Source of the DNA: Henckelia pumila
Taxonomy: Eukaryota; Streptophyta; Magnoliopsida; Lamiales; Gesneriaceae
Length of the DNA stretch: 64,000 nucleotides
Reading direction: 5' to 3'
NCBI RefSeq assembly: GCF_033568475.1
Contig: NC_133121.1
Span: 134,510,375-134,574,374, forward strand
Position 1 is the first letter of the stretch, and every line of letters starts with the position of its first letter. The notes beneath the pieces were generated by a model, which was given only the letters and a program-made list of their open reading frames with translations, was not told the DNA's origin and ran no database searches. The position numbers and the translations under genes were made by a program. Of the stretch, positions 45,298-58,075 are shown piece by piece.

Positions 45298-47395
45298 AAA
45301 AAATTCTATTTCTAAAATAAAGTAAAATATTTTTATCATTCATAATTTTTCGATTTACAAAACCTCAAGGGATTTAAAATCATATTTATTAAATTTTTTA
45401 TTGATCATAAATTGAAAATAATAATAATTATTTTTTAAGTAAAAAATATTTACATTGATAGATAAAAATATTTTAAATAAATAGAATTATTTAAAAAAAT
45501 ATAATAGAAGTTATTGACACTCGATTAATAATTCTAATAAATAAATCAAAATCATGAATTACAAAATTCATATAGTTTTAGAAAAAGTTTACAAATGTCA
45601 ATAAAAGGCATGAAAAACAAATCTGCAAGATTCCGTAAAAACAAATCTGCAAGATTCCGTAAATCAGTAAATCTCTGTAACGAATACACCTCTAAATAAA
45701 TTTGATGTTCGTACATTAATTTGGATTTTTTTTTGCCGCACTATCCACTATATATCCACTAAGAGGACATCCACAATGGTTGGAATATGTTCCGCATCAT
45801 CTTTTAAATATCCCACATTTTCAATATCTCACGTTTTAAAATCAAATATCTTACCAACCAAATATTTATGGGATCTTGTTTATTTATCATTTCTACATCA
45901 TCATCTAAATATCTCACCCTTCAAATTATTTAAAATTTTTATTTTATTTATTTCGTTACTTTAATTAATTCCATTTATAATTGTTTCATTAAATTATTAT
46001 TTATATGTATGTTTTACAAAATCATATAGTACACTAAATTTAATAAGAGAGAGAAAAAATATGTTTATCATTTTTCCTTTATTTTTACTTAATTAGATTT
46101 AATATGTATGACACAAGAGTTTTCTCGGGATAGTGTATAAGTCATGTAGAAGGATATCGATCGGTTCCAAATATACAATATAATATTGATTCTCAGAAGT
46201 TATCCAGTGAAAAAAAGAATTCAAGTTAGCGTTTGAAAATGAAACTTTGACTAAATATATTACTAAAATCCAAATCAGGACAATATACTGGTTACAATTG
46301 CTTGCAATGTGTATGATATTATAAAAACGTTTTTTACATGTTATTTAATCTTTGTATAAAAAACGTAGAGAGTATTATAAAAGTACAGAATTTGTATATA
46401 TATTTATAATTTTGTGTGACAGTGAATTTACAATATAATAATATATATTAGTTGTCAATTCATAGATCTTGATAAGTTTTATTATTTAAATTTAAATAAT
46501 ATATCAAATCTTAAATTCACATCTATATTTTTTACACAATGCTAATATAAAGTAAAAAAAAAAAATTCAAATGACACAATGATTGAGTGAAATTCATTCT
46601 AATCAACTTTAAATATATGGTCTTATTTCTATAAACAACAAAAATTCAATTAAAATCAACGGATTTGAAGTCTATCGATCCAAACACAATGTCAAAATTT
46701 TTCTTTAATATTTAATAATCGGTGCTAAATAAAATATATATTATAACTGGAGATTAGTCAGTGAAGAGCTAATTTTCAAAATAATATATATAGATAAATA
46801 TCGACAAAATTAATGCAACTGAGAGAGTTTAATTTATACAAAGCGAGGGTTATTTTTTAAAAAAAATCTTGCTGAATCCGAGGTCTTTGATGCTCGATGA
46901 ATCCCAGGTCAGATCAAGATCAGAATCCGCGGTCCTCATTTTCATTAATTTGGTTTTAAAAAAAAAATCTACGAGATTTAGAAGAGTTGACCAAAGACTA
47001 AATTTACATGTATATAATGCGAGTGTTTGACCATGAAATTAATATGTTTTTAACCGGGCCTTCTCGATAGGAACAAATTTAAAATAATAATTGTTGAGCC
47101 ACATAATTCGGATACGTCTATAATGACATGATATTGTTCAATTTGAGTATAAATCTTAAGGTTTTGTTTTTGAAATCATTTAAAAAATCTCATATCTACG
47201 TAGATATCATTACATATATATTACCACACGATCTTTATTTAATCTTTACTTTGATTTAGTAATAATAATAATAATAAAATAATAATAATAATAATAACAA
47301 TAACTTGACCGATCGAGCCTACAAAATCTCATCAGGAAATGATTCATTATGATATCCACGTGAAATAAAAATTTCAAAGAAAAATTGTTGGAGTA
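44760..47395. other. Upstream region of DUF716 gene 3, no gene
   Basis: Collinear with 20700-23450 of copy A. Contains an (AT)n run at about 45258-45296 and an (ATA/TAA)n run at about 47258-47298. No coding or RNA gene seen. Confidence 0.55.
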
Positions 47396-47618
47396 TATCT
47401 ATCTATCTATTACTTATCTAAAAGGGTAAAGTTTTATTATTATGAAATAACAAGTGTCCTTTTATTTAGACTATTTATAAGTAAAGTCATATAAAAATAT
47501 ATAGGAATATAAAAGTAAAAACAATATTTTGGTTAAGACATAAAAGTAAATAAATATTTCTATTATATGTAAATGTTAATATCCATAAATCTATTATTAT
47601 CTAAATCATCATCAATTA
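47396..47618. other. Short insert between copy B and copia LTR
   Basis: Starts near TCTATCTATCTATTACTTAT and has no match in copy A. It may be the 5' piece of a Helitron or other insertion that removed the first 100 bp or so of the copia 5' LTR. Confidence 0.3.
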
Positions 47619-49460
47619 TCAAGTTGGAAGCCAAAACTCAAAGTTAGCAAAATTGAATATCTGTTTGGATGGTATCTCATAGATCATAGATGTAAATAAT
47701 TATCCTACAACATGAATGAAAAGAAAACTCAATTTGGAACATATTGTATCTCACGTAATTTGAGCAAAAACGAATGTTATCTTGGTCAAACAGACGTCTC
47801 AATACCAAACTGAATTGCTTCAGTTTAGCAGAAAATACACCATCAGTTTACCTTGAGCAGTTCTGATATATTGGCCATATCTTACAGCTCAGTTATCCGA
47901 ATGGAACGATTCACCATGCGTTGGAAAGATAAGACAATGATCTACAATGATTGAAGACTGAATCGGATCCTAAGGAGATGGTAAACTACGTTGAAGTTAC
48001 TGGTTTGGAACAGAAATTCTGCAGAGCATAATTTCTGGAACAGTCTGGTTTATTAATCATAACTTTCCCATATGAACTCCGAATTGAGTGATTCTTGATT
48101 CCGTGGAAAGATAAGAAAAAAGGCTACAACTTTCATGTTTATAACTTTGCCCAAAAATCAACGAATCAAGAGATATGATACTAAACTGATCTTATGATTA
48201 CTAAACTGCTCCAAAATCAGTTTAGCTCCTAAACTGATTTTGTGCTCAACCGAAATTTTGTGCAGCTCTGGTATTTTGAGCATAAATTTTTTATATTAAC
48301 TCCAAATTGATTGATTCTGGTGGCGTTAGAAAGCTAATATTAAGGGCTACAACTTTTGTATTCATCACTTTGCCCAGAAATCAACGAATCAAGAGATATA
48401 GAGCTAGACTGATCACATGTCTCGAAAGTTGCTAAAATACTACCTAAACTGAAGTTGACCAAGAGTAGTTTACCCACATCACCCAAACTACTCCAAGTTC
48501 AGTTTCACACCAAAGTTCAGTTTAGCAAGTTCAGTTTCGCTTAAGACCAGTTTAGTGAAATTCAGTTTAGCTCCAGAAAAGGTACAAAAACAATACAAAA
48601 GTATTTTAACGGCTCTATTTTTGTGTCTAACGGCTATATCACTCTTGCAGCCTATAAATACAACATCTTGGAGTTCAAACACAAGCTTTTGAAAGAGATT
48701 CAAATCATGGGAAGCCTAATTAAAGAAATCAGCTAGTTGAGAGCAAAGCTCAAGGTGTGAAGAACACATCAAAATTCTTGAGCGTGAAAAGTCAAGTTCT
48801 TCACACCCAACTCACTCACATATAAAATAGAGATGTATTGCATAGATTATTTGAGTGAGAGTCTTTACATAAAGACGATAAAGATTGTGTTTGTAGTCTT
48901 GGCATAAAAACGTAAAAAATTATGCGGATTATAAGGTTGCGGCCTACAATCGAGTGGTGGCTAGGAGTTCTTGTTTAGGAAATGGGTAAGCCCTAAACCG
49001 GATTGGGTTTGTACAAATTACTTTTATAAATCAAAGTTTTCTAGTGATATCATTCCGAGGTGGAATAAGGGGTGACGTAGGAGTTGTTGAAATCTCCGAA
49101 CATCCATAAACAAATCCTTGCCTCTTTATTTCTTGCATTTATTCATTGCTACTGTTTTGGATTGCTTTGTTGAAATATTTTATGTGTTTGATAAAATACC
49201 TAAATGTTGCATTCAAAGTGTTTGATAAAATGCTTCAACTAAACTGTTTTCATCTATCAGCTTGCATCTTTTTAAAATGATTTACAAAATGTTAAAATAG
49301 TTTCTACGAAGGATTATTTCGAGTGTATTCCGCTTGGTTTGAAAACCAAACTCGATTTAATTCATCGGTGCTCAATATTTCAAGAATCGAGCTATTGTAG
49401 CTCAATAAATGTTTTAAAATATGTATTCACCTCCTCTACACACCGTTTCCGATCCTATCA
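47619..49460 (+). repeat. 5' LTR of the copia-type element (5' truncated)
   Basis: Matches 51116-52917. Lacks about the first 100 bp. Contains repeated AACTGA/TCAGTTTA words and GAGCCTATAAATACAACATC (TATA-like) near 48648. Confidence 0.88.
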
Positions 49461-51016
49461 ATTGGTATCAGAGCGGGTTGTTCTTGAAATAGCATTTGAA
49501 ACTGATTTTGATCTTTAAAAATCGTTTTTCATGATTTTTCTAACATATATATGCATAGTTGAGATTTCTGGCAGATTGTAGCGACTTTGGGAAAAATGGC
49601 ATAACTCTCTGCTCAAGTTTCCAAACGACAAACCGCTTTTTTCATTGCAAACTAGACACATAGAGGATCGCAGCGGTATAAAATTTGTAGCCTGGTGATG
49701 CCCGAGCAAAAGCGGTTTATTCTGTAAAGTTGAACTAGTGTGCTGCCGCAAAAAACAGAGCATAAGACGAGTTGATGTTTTTGTACATAAGCTCAAGGAT
49801 GTTGCACTCATCAATTTAAGGGACTTATTATCTTGAATCACAGCCATACATTGTCAAGAAAACTCGGTACACTCGTTTTTAAAATTAGCTTTGAGAAGAG
49901 CACTTGAGTTGACTGCCAATATGATGTTCTATTTGTGTTAGCATATATGTTGTTGATATCAAGCATGTCTAGTCAATTCCCTTACATCATTAGTTGTGCT
50001 TAAATATATAAAAGAGACACTTAAATGATTTATGAATATTTCAGTTGGTATGTCAATCTTGACTTTGTGTTGTTTGGCGGTTCGAGTTAATTTTGTCAAT
50101 TTTTGATGAAGCTTGCTAATTGCTCAACTTGATTATTTGTGTTAGATATTTTTGTGCATTTCGTATTTTTGAAAATTTAAAATTTATGAAATGTCATATG
50201 CTACAACACTTTTTGTTTGCTCTTTAAAATTCTTTTATGATCATATTATAAAGATAGGGAGAGTAATGATTTTTGACTTACAATTGTATCTTTCATATAC
50301 TTGCGCTTTATAATTCCAAATATCAAATCCGTTTATTCGAAAAATGATTTGAGTTCCAATGTATTTTCTCTACTTGCATAAGTAATCACTTGTGTCTGTG
50401 GAAAATGGGAGAAGTAATATCATTGTGGGATCATTATTTTTCAATGTGAATACCCTCTACACGCTTAAATATTTTTAGAATCATTCTTTGAAGGGACACA
50501 TCATAAGCTTACTTGTTTTGGGATCACAATGATATTTTACAACTTCTTGATGTACTTATACTTGTTGACTATATATGGTGGCAAAAGTAGAGAAATATGG
50601 AAGATGATTTGGTCAAGTTAATTTTTTAATTATCTCTTAATCTTTTTGAGTGACTAAAATTCATAGCATGTGATATTTTCAAACACTTTCCTCGCTTATT
50701 TTTGTTTCGGCATTGTTGTCCGGAAATGCGATCTCTTTTACCAAAATAGTCAAGTGAGGATGAAAATTTATTTTTTTTGCATACATATTTTATTAAAGTT
50801 GTTTTCACGAGTTAGTCACCCATATACCTTTATAAAATATAGAAGGAGAGCTAATTATAATTTTAAGGGGGAGAAATTTTTTTTGTTTAATTTATGTATT
50901 TTTTATTCACACAAAAAGGGGAGAAATATGTTAGTTAAAAATATGATTTTTGCATTACTTGAGTTTAAATGTTCATATTTTTATCCAAGTTTTGTGATCA
51001 TCAAAAAGGGGGAGAT
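49461..51016 (+). other. Interior of the copia-type element, no protein gene
   Basis: Begins with the primer site and ends with a purine tract. Several GGGGGAGAAA/AAAGGGGAGAAA purine runs occur at about 50867-50925. The open frames here (e.g. 49515-49847 minus, 50670-51047 plus) show no domain and no codon bias that would mark genes. Confidence 0.6.
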
Positions 51017-52917
51017 TGTTGGGTTTTTGGAACACAAGCAATCTTGATTTTGATGATAACAAAACTTATTATTGTGTTTCTAACATATTTACTCTTAAGT
51101 GTGAAGTTGATAACTCAAGTTGGAAGCCAAAACTCAAAGTTAGCAAAATTGAATCTCTGGCGAGCTCTACTTTTTGGATGATATCTCATAGATCATAGAT
51201 GCAAATGATTATTCGCCAACATGAATGAAAAGAAAACTCAATTTGGAACATATTGTATCTCACGTAAGTTGAGTAAAAACGAATGTTATCTTGGTCAAAC
51301 AGACGTCTCAATACCAAACTGAATTGCATCAGTTTAGCAGAAAATACATCATCAGTTTACCTTGAGCAGTTCTGGTATATTGGTCATATCTTACAGCTCA
51401 ATTATCCGAATGGAACGATTCACCATGCGTTGGAAATATATGACAATAATATTCTACAAATCATATTCAAAAGTTGAAGACTGAATCGGATTTTAAGGAG
51501 ATTCTAAACTACGTTGAAGTTACTGGTTTGGAACAAAAATTCTGCAGAGCATAATTTCTGGAATAGTTTGGTTTATTAAGCATAACTTTCGCATATGAAC
51601 TCTGAATTGCATGATTCTTGATTCCGTGGAAAGATAAGAAAAAGGTCTACAACTTTTATGTTTATCAATTTGCCCAAAACTCAACGACTCAAGAGATATG
51701 ATACTAAACTAATCGTATGATTACTAAACTGCTCCAAAATCAGTTTAGCTCCTAAACTGATTTTGTGTTCAATCGAAATTTTGTGCAGCTCTGGTATTTC
51801 GAGCATAAATTTTTTATATGAACTCCAAATTGATTGATTCTGGTGGCGTTGGAAAGCTAATATCAAGGGCTACAACTTTTGTATTCATCACTTTGCCCAA
51901 AAATCAACGAATCCAGAGATATAGAGCTAGACTGATCACATGTCTCGGAAATTGCTAAACTACTACTCCAAGTTCAGTTTAGCAAGTTTAGTTTCGCTTA
52001 AGACCAGTTTAGTGAAATTCAGTTTAGCTCAAGAAAAGGTACAGAAACAATACAAAAGTATTTTAACGGCTCTATTTTTGTGTCTAACAGCTATATCACT
52101 CTTGGAGCCTATAAATACAACATCTTGGAGTTCAAACACAAGCTTTTGAAGGAAATTCAAAGCATGATCAGCCTAATTGAAGAAATCAGCTAGTTGAGAG
52201 CAAAACTCAAGGTGTGAAGAACACATCAAAATTCTTGAGCATGAAAAGTCAAGTTCTTCACACCTAACTCACTCACATATAAAAGAGAGATGTATTGCAT
52301 AGATTAGTTGAGTGAGAGTCTTTACACAAAGACGTTAAAGATTGTGTTTGTAGTCTTGGCATAAAGACATAAAACATTATGCGGATTGTGAGGTTGCGGC
52401 CTACAATCGAGTGGTGGCTAGGAGTTCTTGTTTAGGCAATGGGTAAGCCCTAAATCGAATTGAGTTTGTACAAATTGCTTGTATAAATCAAAGTCTTCTA
52501 GTGATATCCTTCCGAGGTGGAAGAAGGGGTGACGTAGGAGTTGTTGAAATCTCTGAACATCCATAAACAAATCCTTGCCTCTTTATTTCTTGCATTTATT
52601 CATTGCTACTGTTTTGGATTGCATTGTTAAAGCATTTTATGTGTTTGATAAAATACCTAAATGTTGCATTCAAAGTATTTGATAAAATTCTTCAACTAAA
52701 CTGTTTTCATCTATCAACTTGCATCTTTTTAAAATGATTTACAAAATGTTAAAATAGTTTCTACGAAGGATTATTTCGAGTATATTCCGCTTGGTTTGAA
52801 AACCAAACTCGATTTAATTTATCGGTGCTCAATATTTCAAGAACCGAGCTATTGTAGCTCAATAAATGTTTTAAAGTGTGTATTCACCCCTTCTACACAC
52901 CGTTTCCAATCCTATCA
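51017..52917 (+). repeat. 3' LTR of the copia-type element
   Basis: 1901 bp, with TG..CA ends (TGTTGGGTTT..TCCTATCA). The copy of the left LTR is very similar throughout, so insertion is fairly recent. Confidence 0.9.
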
Positions 52918-53950
52918 TTCTTATATACCAAAATAAAATAGCAAAATATTGATTTTAATACATATATATTAAATGAATGAGTTCAAAAAAAAAAAAATCT
53001 ATTAAATGAATAGAGTTCCAATAATATCTTTATATCATCATATTTATGTTCTTAATAACTAGATTATACACTGTAAAAAAAAATTCTGAAATAATAAAAT
53101 ATTTTATCTTTTAATATATAAAAATTTAAATCTTATCCCAGGAATTGATTCAAAATTTGGTAAAACAAAATTTTGTAAACATTGTATACCTTATAAAATT
53201 CTGAATAAAACATGTTTAATTTAATTTTAAGATAAACACAAAAAAATTTATGTTTTTTTTATAATTTATTAAAACCATGAATTTTTTTTTTGAGATATTA
53301 AAATTTTAGGGGTTGACAAATAAAATGATAAACATAGATTTTATAATATAAGGAAAGTAATATTAGGTGTAATTTTGTCTATATAAAATTTAAATACATA
53401 AGATGGAGTGTTATTAATATTTTTTGGAGTGTAAATAACACTCCCCTTTTGTAAAATCAATTAGTATGATAAGATCAAAATTGACATAAGATGGGTCTTT
53501 TCAGATGTGTTCCTCGGCTTTAAGCGAATGGAAAATCCAATTGGCATTTGGATGAATTAATTAAGCTTATATGTTTTTGGCCTTCTCTACTTTGAAATCA
53601 TATATGCATGTTAAATAATATTGTCGAGATCAAGAACTCTGTTTTTGTTGTTTTGGGAACTTTGAGTTTCTTGAATGGAAGTCATGCATGTATACAATTA
53701 AATATTTTGTGATTGTTTCTCAAGGTTCGTTTGCTGGGCTAAAAAAAAAAAGCTTAAGGTTTGCTATGCAATACTTTAAACTTTTTTTCCACCCTTCTTA
53801 AATTTTTGATTTATACTATGACACATTAGTTATTGAATTTTTTGTTTCAATTCTATTTCTTTTTTGTCTCTGTGTTTTTAAATTTCTTTTGGGAAGTTAT
53901 TTCAGAAGTTGTTGTTATTTAAAAGAGTAAAGATCCTATTTGAATGGTGA
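52918..53950. other. AT-rich spacer, no gene
   Basis: No open frame of note. Near 52960-53040 the words ATATTAAATGAAT..GAGTTC recall the edge of the duplicated block (about 23460 in copy A). Confidence 0.4.
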
Positions 53951-53963
53951 ATCTCTTGTATGC

Positions 53964-54007
53964 TTTATATTCAAGATGTATATTTCAAAATTTTGTATTA
54001 TAACGAT
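53964..54007. repeat. 44-bp direct repeat, copy 1
   Basis: TTTATATTCAAGATGTATAT..ATAACGAT, repeated exactly at 55200-55243. The pair brackets the oxidase pseudogene exons. Confidence 0.85.
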
Positions 54008-54588
54008 GGACTGCACCTTGTTTTATTCAGTACATCACAGCTGCAAAGAAAAAACGTCGTCAAAAACGGGTATCAGTCATCAACTTCTCTTCCATTCTTC
54101 TTTGCTTCTTCTCGTGCAACTGGTTCGATATTTCTGCGCGGTGTTCCCTCCTCTTGGGATTGGAAAGCTTAGTCTGGTTAGTGTTTTTCATACTTGTTCT
54201 GTTCTTTTTGTTTTTGTTTTTATTTTTGTTTTTGTTTTGGTTTTGGTTTTTGGACATTCTCGTTGTTCTCTATCCACTTTGATCTTCTCCTTCTCCTTGT
54301 TTGGGTTTCTAAATTAATATTGTTTCTTCTATTTGACAATGAGTTTGGCAATTTTAGGTCTTCAATTGAAATTGTCCAGTGTCCTTCCATTTCTCCATTT
54401 GAATGGTAAAAATAACCATCACTACACTACTTGATACTGGACAGTAACTTCCATTTACCCAGATAAAATGCACGTCCACGCAGGAAAAAAATGTGCCAAT
54501 CTTACGCTGCATAACTTTGTTATTAATTAACCAACCGTTATTTCTTCATTGTTTGATGTTAGTATTGCTCTATTTGGAAAATATACAG

Positions 54589-55031
54589 GCATCCATTTTC
54601 AATTGCATCGGCGCCTGGTTATGACTACCTTAGTATTCACATACGGCAGTTGGGTGATTGGACACATGAACTAAAAAAAAGTGTTTTCCGAGGCTTGTGA
54701 GGCACCAGTTTCTGGAAAGAGTGGTCCACTTCGAGCGGATGAAACTACCAAGAATAGGTAACATTCTTGTGGACTAGCTAGTGCATTAGCATGCCCATTT
54801 CTCTTCAGCTTAATAAAGATGGTTACTATTTCCAGGATTCAATTTCAGATTTCAGCAGGTATTCAGATCAGAGCGGGGGATATCTTTCGACTCCTCTCTC
54901 AACGAGGTTTCACCAAAAAGAAAAAAACCTCTTAGAACAACCAATGCTTACTTTTATTGGGTGACCAGAGAGCAAGGATCATTCGATTGGTTCAAAGGAG
55001 TCATTAATGAAGTAGCTGAACTTGATCAAAG
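54589..55031 (+). pseudogene. Respiratory burst oxidase (RBOH, NADPH oxidase) gene fragment
   Basis: Two former exons with splice sites. Exon a (54589-54757, after TATACAG, before GTAACA) gives [28 protein letters not shown], then after a one-base shift in an A run [20 protein letters not shown]; this is the FAD-binding side of the RBOH C-terminal half. Exon b (54836-55031, before GTAATGG) gives [16 protein letters not shown] and, after another shift, [20 protein letters not shown] followed by [12 protein letters not shown], a hallmark RBOH stretch. The intervening segment with the NADPH-binding GPYGAPAQDY and GIGATPF motifs is missing, as are the EF hands and membrane helices. Two frameshifts and missing exons make it a pseudogene fragment; it may have been carried here by a transposon. 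Confidence 0.85.
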
Positions 55032-55199
55032 GTAATGGCAATTTTATGATCTGGTTTATTTTTATCAAACTATCCAATAGAAATTACTATGAAGGAACTT
55101 GAAGTGCTATACACTTACACACTTCCTCTGCTCGTTACCACCTTAACCTCTTGACACTAGAGTTAATTTGTTATGCTGCTTTAAGCTCCTTACTTTCCT

Positions 55200-55243
55200 T
55201 TTATATTCAAGATGTATATTTCAAAATTTTGTATTATAACGAT
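55200..55243. repeat. 44-bp direct repeat, copy 2
   Basis: Exact copy of 53964-54007. Confidence 0.85.
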
Positions 55244-55559
55244 CGAATGATGATATTGACTCTAGCTAGATATATTATCTTTTACATTGGATTAATGGTA
55301 CACATAATGATTGATTGAATATTGCCTTTTGTTTAGTGGAAGCGGAGACATAGTTCAGTTTTTCCCTAAGAAAATTATTAGAGCTTGCATGTTGTGGCTT
55401 TATCATAGAGCACTGAAATTTCATTTGCGTAGACTAATGGAAAAGTCACTCTTATTTCTTACCTGATCAAGCAGGATCCATGATCAAGAAATTTCATAGA
55501 CCTAGCTACGCACATTCGATTTATTTTATAGATGATCAAAATATTTGTTTTTTTTTTTC

Positions 55560-55857
55560 AGGTGGAATAAACTTGATGATAAAAAATCCAAAGAAAAGGA
55601 GGTAAATTGTTCGTTGATTAATCAAATACCCAAACCCCATTGTTTTTTTTTTTACTCATATCCTTTTACCTTCTTTGTCATTGCTCCAAAATTAAATATT
55701 TGATTAATCAAATATCATGAAACAATGATATCTGCACAAATTCTTGGGTTTAGAATACCACCATTTTCTTCTCTGATACAAATGGGTTTTACTTTCTTTC
55801 AACTTGCAGATGTATAGAGCTGTGAAATCAACTGATAGAGCAGCAGCTACTCCAGGT
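55560..55857 (+). other. Exon-like pieces of an unrecognised gene
   Basis: Two small blocks with splice-like borders: about 55561-55602 (after TTTTTCAG, before GTAAAT; reads WNKLDDKKSKEKE) and about 55810-55855 (after CTTGCAG, before GTTAGC; reads MYRAVKSTDRAAATPG). A third at about 56408-56426 (after TTTACAG, before GTATGC; GADLRK) could continue it. They look like remains of one gene, but I do not recognise the family. Confidence 0.35.
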
Positions 55858-56888
55858 TAGCCTCTAGCTTTGTCTATTTTCTATTTTTAAATCCAGAGAC
55901 AATAATTTGTATGTATGGTTATATATTTATGCGGGGAAACTGGAGAATGACAAGGTATTTAACAGCAGCGTTTAAAAATTCCTGGTTTTCGTTGCCTTTT
56001 TGACACATCTTCTGTTTTCAGCTCATGATTTAGGATATGGTCTTGATTCCTGCTATGGGTTTGGCTTTTTTGTGTTGTAAATGTAAATGGTTTGTTCTTG
56101 TAGATAAATTATTTCCATTGCTGTGAATATCATTTCTATTTTAATTTTTAGGGATGCCAATAATATCTTATATATAATATAAATCTGTGAGAAAATATGA
56201 CTAATATAGCCAAAATTTAGTCCAATGCATGCTTGCATTGCGTTTTATGAACAAATTTTTCGTACTCAATCTGCTTTCCTTAATTTTTTTTTAGCACTGT
56301 GTACAAATTTATATTTATGTATTTGAGTGGACTTTGTGCCTCCTTGCTCTATTCTAGATTTAAGTTCCATATTTTACTGAAATATATTGTTGCGGTCTAG
56401 ATTTACAGGGAGCTGATTTGAGAAAGGTATGCAGTGTAGCACTCAAAAGTTGAGATATATAGGCGTGCTTATGGTCAACCTTGTGGTAAATATAGCCATG
56501 TCTCATTCTCTATTCTCTGTAAATTGTAATGAAGTTTCAATATTTAAAATTTATTTTTTATTTTTATCTATTCATATTTGTTTTATATCTGTTTGTTCTT
56601 ATTTTAAATGATTTACAGTATGGAGATATAAATTAAAGAAAAATAGATTGTTGCGGCTTTTATGAAAGCTCGAGACGCTAACATGTGCTGAAGGGAAGAA
56701 TCAAAGTTTTTCGAGATTAATGCATATTTTTTTACTAGTGTTCATTGATTTAGAATTCGATTATTTTTTATATTTGAATGATTTATAATATTGGACGATT
56801 GTATATTAAAAATGTATTTTACAAATTTTTTGAATTTTGAATTATTTATAATATTGAAAATTTGTGAATTTAATTTTTTTTTTGGAAA

Positions 56889-57086
56889 AAAGACAACGCT
56901 TTTTCAGCGTTGTCTATTGGCTGAAAAAGCGTTGTTAAAGCCAGTGTTGTAAAAAAATTTGCTCAACGACAACGCTTCAAAAAGCGTTGTCTTTTATTAA
57001 AAAGACAACGCAGAAAAAGCGTTGTCGTTGAGAAAAGTGTTGTCTTTTCTCAAAAAGACAACGCGGAAAAAGCGTTGTCGTTGAGC
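56889..57086. mobile_element. Subterminal repeat end of a second CACTA-like family
   Basis: At least eight copies of GACAACGC(T/G)..AAAAAGCGTTGTC in direct and inverted orientation over 200 bp, the same architecture as the CCACGGTTTT arrays of the CACTA elements but a different unit. The terminus itself (CACTA/GTAGTG) is not present; the next element begins at 57099, so the end seems to be cut off. Confidence 0.6.
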
Positions 57087-57098
57087 GGGTTGTATATA

Positions 57099-57900
57099 TG
57101 TTAGGATCGGTTTAGAGTGTAGAAGGGGTGAATATACTTAAGAACAGTTCCGATGAGAAGGGACTGAATTCAATCGGTTTAATGACTGAATTATATCTTT
57201 ATCTTGGTGACTAATGCAATTTGACAAACAGTAAAGTGCGGAAATATGTCAAGTTACAGATTATGAACACTTTGTGAAAATCGTGTATGCAAGATGAGTA
57301 ATAAGTGAGTAAACTGATGAAGAACACAGTGAGATGTTTATGGATGTGAGGAGATTTCAATTACTCCTATGTCACCCTTTCTTTCACCTCGAAAGGATAT
57401 CACTAGAATACTTTTAATTTTAGAAGTAATTTGCAAAACCCCAATCTATTTTAGAACTTATCCACTGTCTAAACAAGAACTTCTAGTTACAACACAGTTT
57501 TAGTCCTAGACTGATAAAATAGAAGTATTTAGTCTTTGGATGCTAACGGTAATAATTTCAAAAATGGATCTTCAGATATAATTCGAAATATTCCCGTTGC
57601 ATTTGTCATTTTCACGAACAATCTCTGAAGCCGACATTTTCCTTTGGATCGCGATAGTACCTTCTGCAGAATGTGTCAGAATACAAAAAACTCTATCCAA
57701 AAAGGCGCGAGGGTAAACTGACAGTAGGTCAGTTTAGTGTCTTCAGTTTGGTTGACTTGAGTAATATCAATTGAGCTCATCCGAAAAACGTGTTTGTCAG
57801 TTTAGCGCTTCTTTTTTTTTGAGGTAGTTTCAGTTTAGGCTTAGTGCTTCAGTTTAGACTTATATCAGTTTTGTCTCAATCAGTTTTAGTACTATATGGC
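57099..57900 (-). mobile_element. Copia LTR fragment, reversed
   Basis: Begins TGTTAGGATCGG..GTGTAGAAGGGGTGAAT, the complement of the 3' end of the LTR at 51017-52917 (..CCTTCTACACACCGTTTCC), and continues to match in the TAGTGATATC and GGAGTTCTTGTTTAG blocks and the TCAGTTTAG-rich part. Only about 800 bp remain; no partner LTR is seen. Confidence 0.7.
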
Positions 57901-57904
57901 TGCG

Positions 57905-58075
57905 TTTGATAGGAGATATTAAAGTAGGATTAGGAAATAATAATCTGTTTGACTCGGTTTTTAAATAAAGCGTGATAACCTCGGGCCCGGTAAAAGGGCA
58001 CTGTAGAAGCTTGAATTAGGCAGAAAAGAATCCATCTTTTGAGGAGGTATTCTCAATCCACATCTCTACAGTAGT
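57905..58075. other. Spacer between LTR fragment and RNase H1-N gene
   Basis: Starts GGCTGCGTTTGATAGGAGAT and contains GATAACCTCGGGCCCGG; probably 3' untranslated sequence and an uncharacterised short repeat. Confidence 0.3.

Larger units (their letters stand above)
26468..47395. repeat. Segmental duplication, copy B (TE-expanded)
   Basis: Collinear partner of copy A (1768-23460). The shared parts are 26468-26724, 27272-28018, 43280-44631 and 44640-47395; they are interrupted by a Helitron, a SINE fragment, a foldback MITE and the large Mutator-like element. It contains the intact DUF716 gene 3. Confidence 0.85.
47619..52917 (+). mobile_element. Copia-type LTR element without coding capacity
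   Basis: Two near-identical LTRs (47619-49460, truncated at its 5' end; 51017-52917, complete) flank a 1.55-kb interior. The primer site TGGTATCAGAGC (49463-49474, complementary to initiator tRNA-Met) follows the first LTR, and the purine tract AAAAAGGGGGAGA (51003-51015) precedes the second, which begins TGTTGGGTTTTTGG and ends TCCTATCA. These are SIRE/Tork-style features. The interior holds no gag or pol; the longest frames are about 110-125 residues without recognisable domains. Non-autonomous. Target duplication cannot be read because the left edge is lost. Confidence 0.88.

Noticed and set aside
50670..51047. 125-residue frame in the copia interior
   Set aside because: Crosses the purine tract and enters the 3' LTR; no gag, protease or other retroelement motif.
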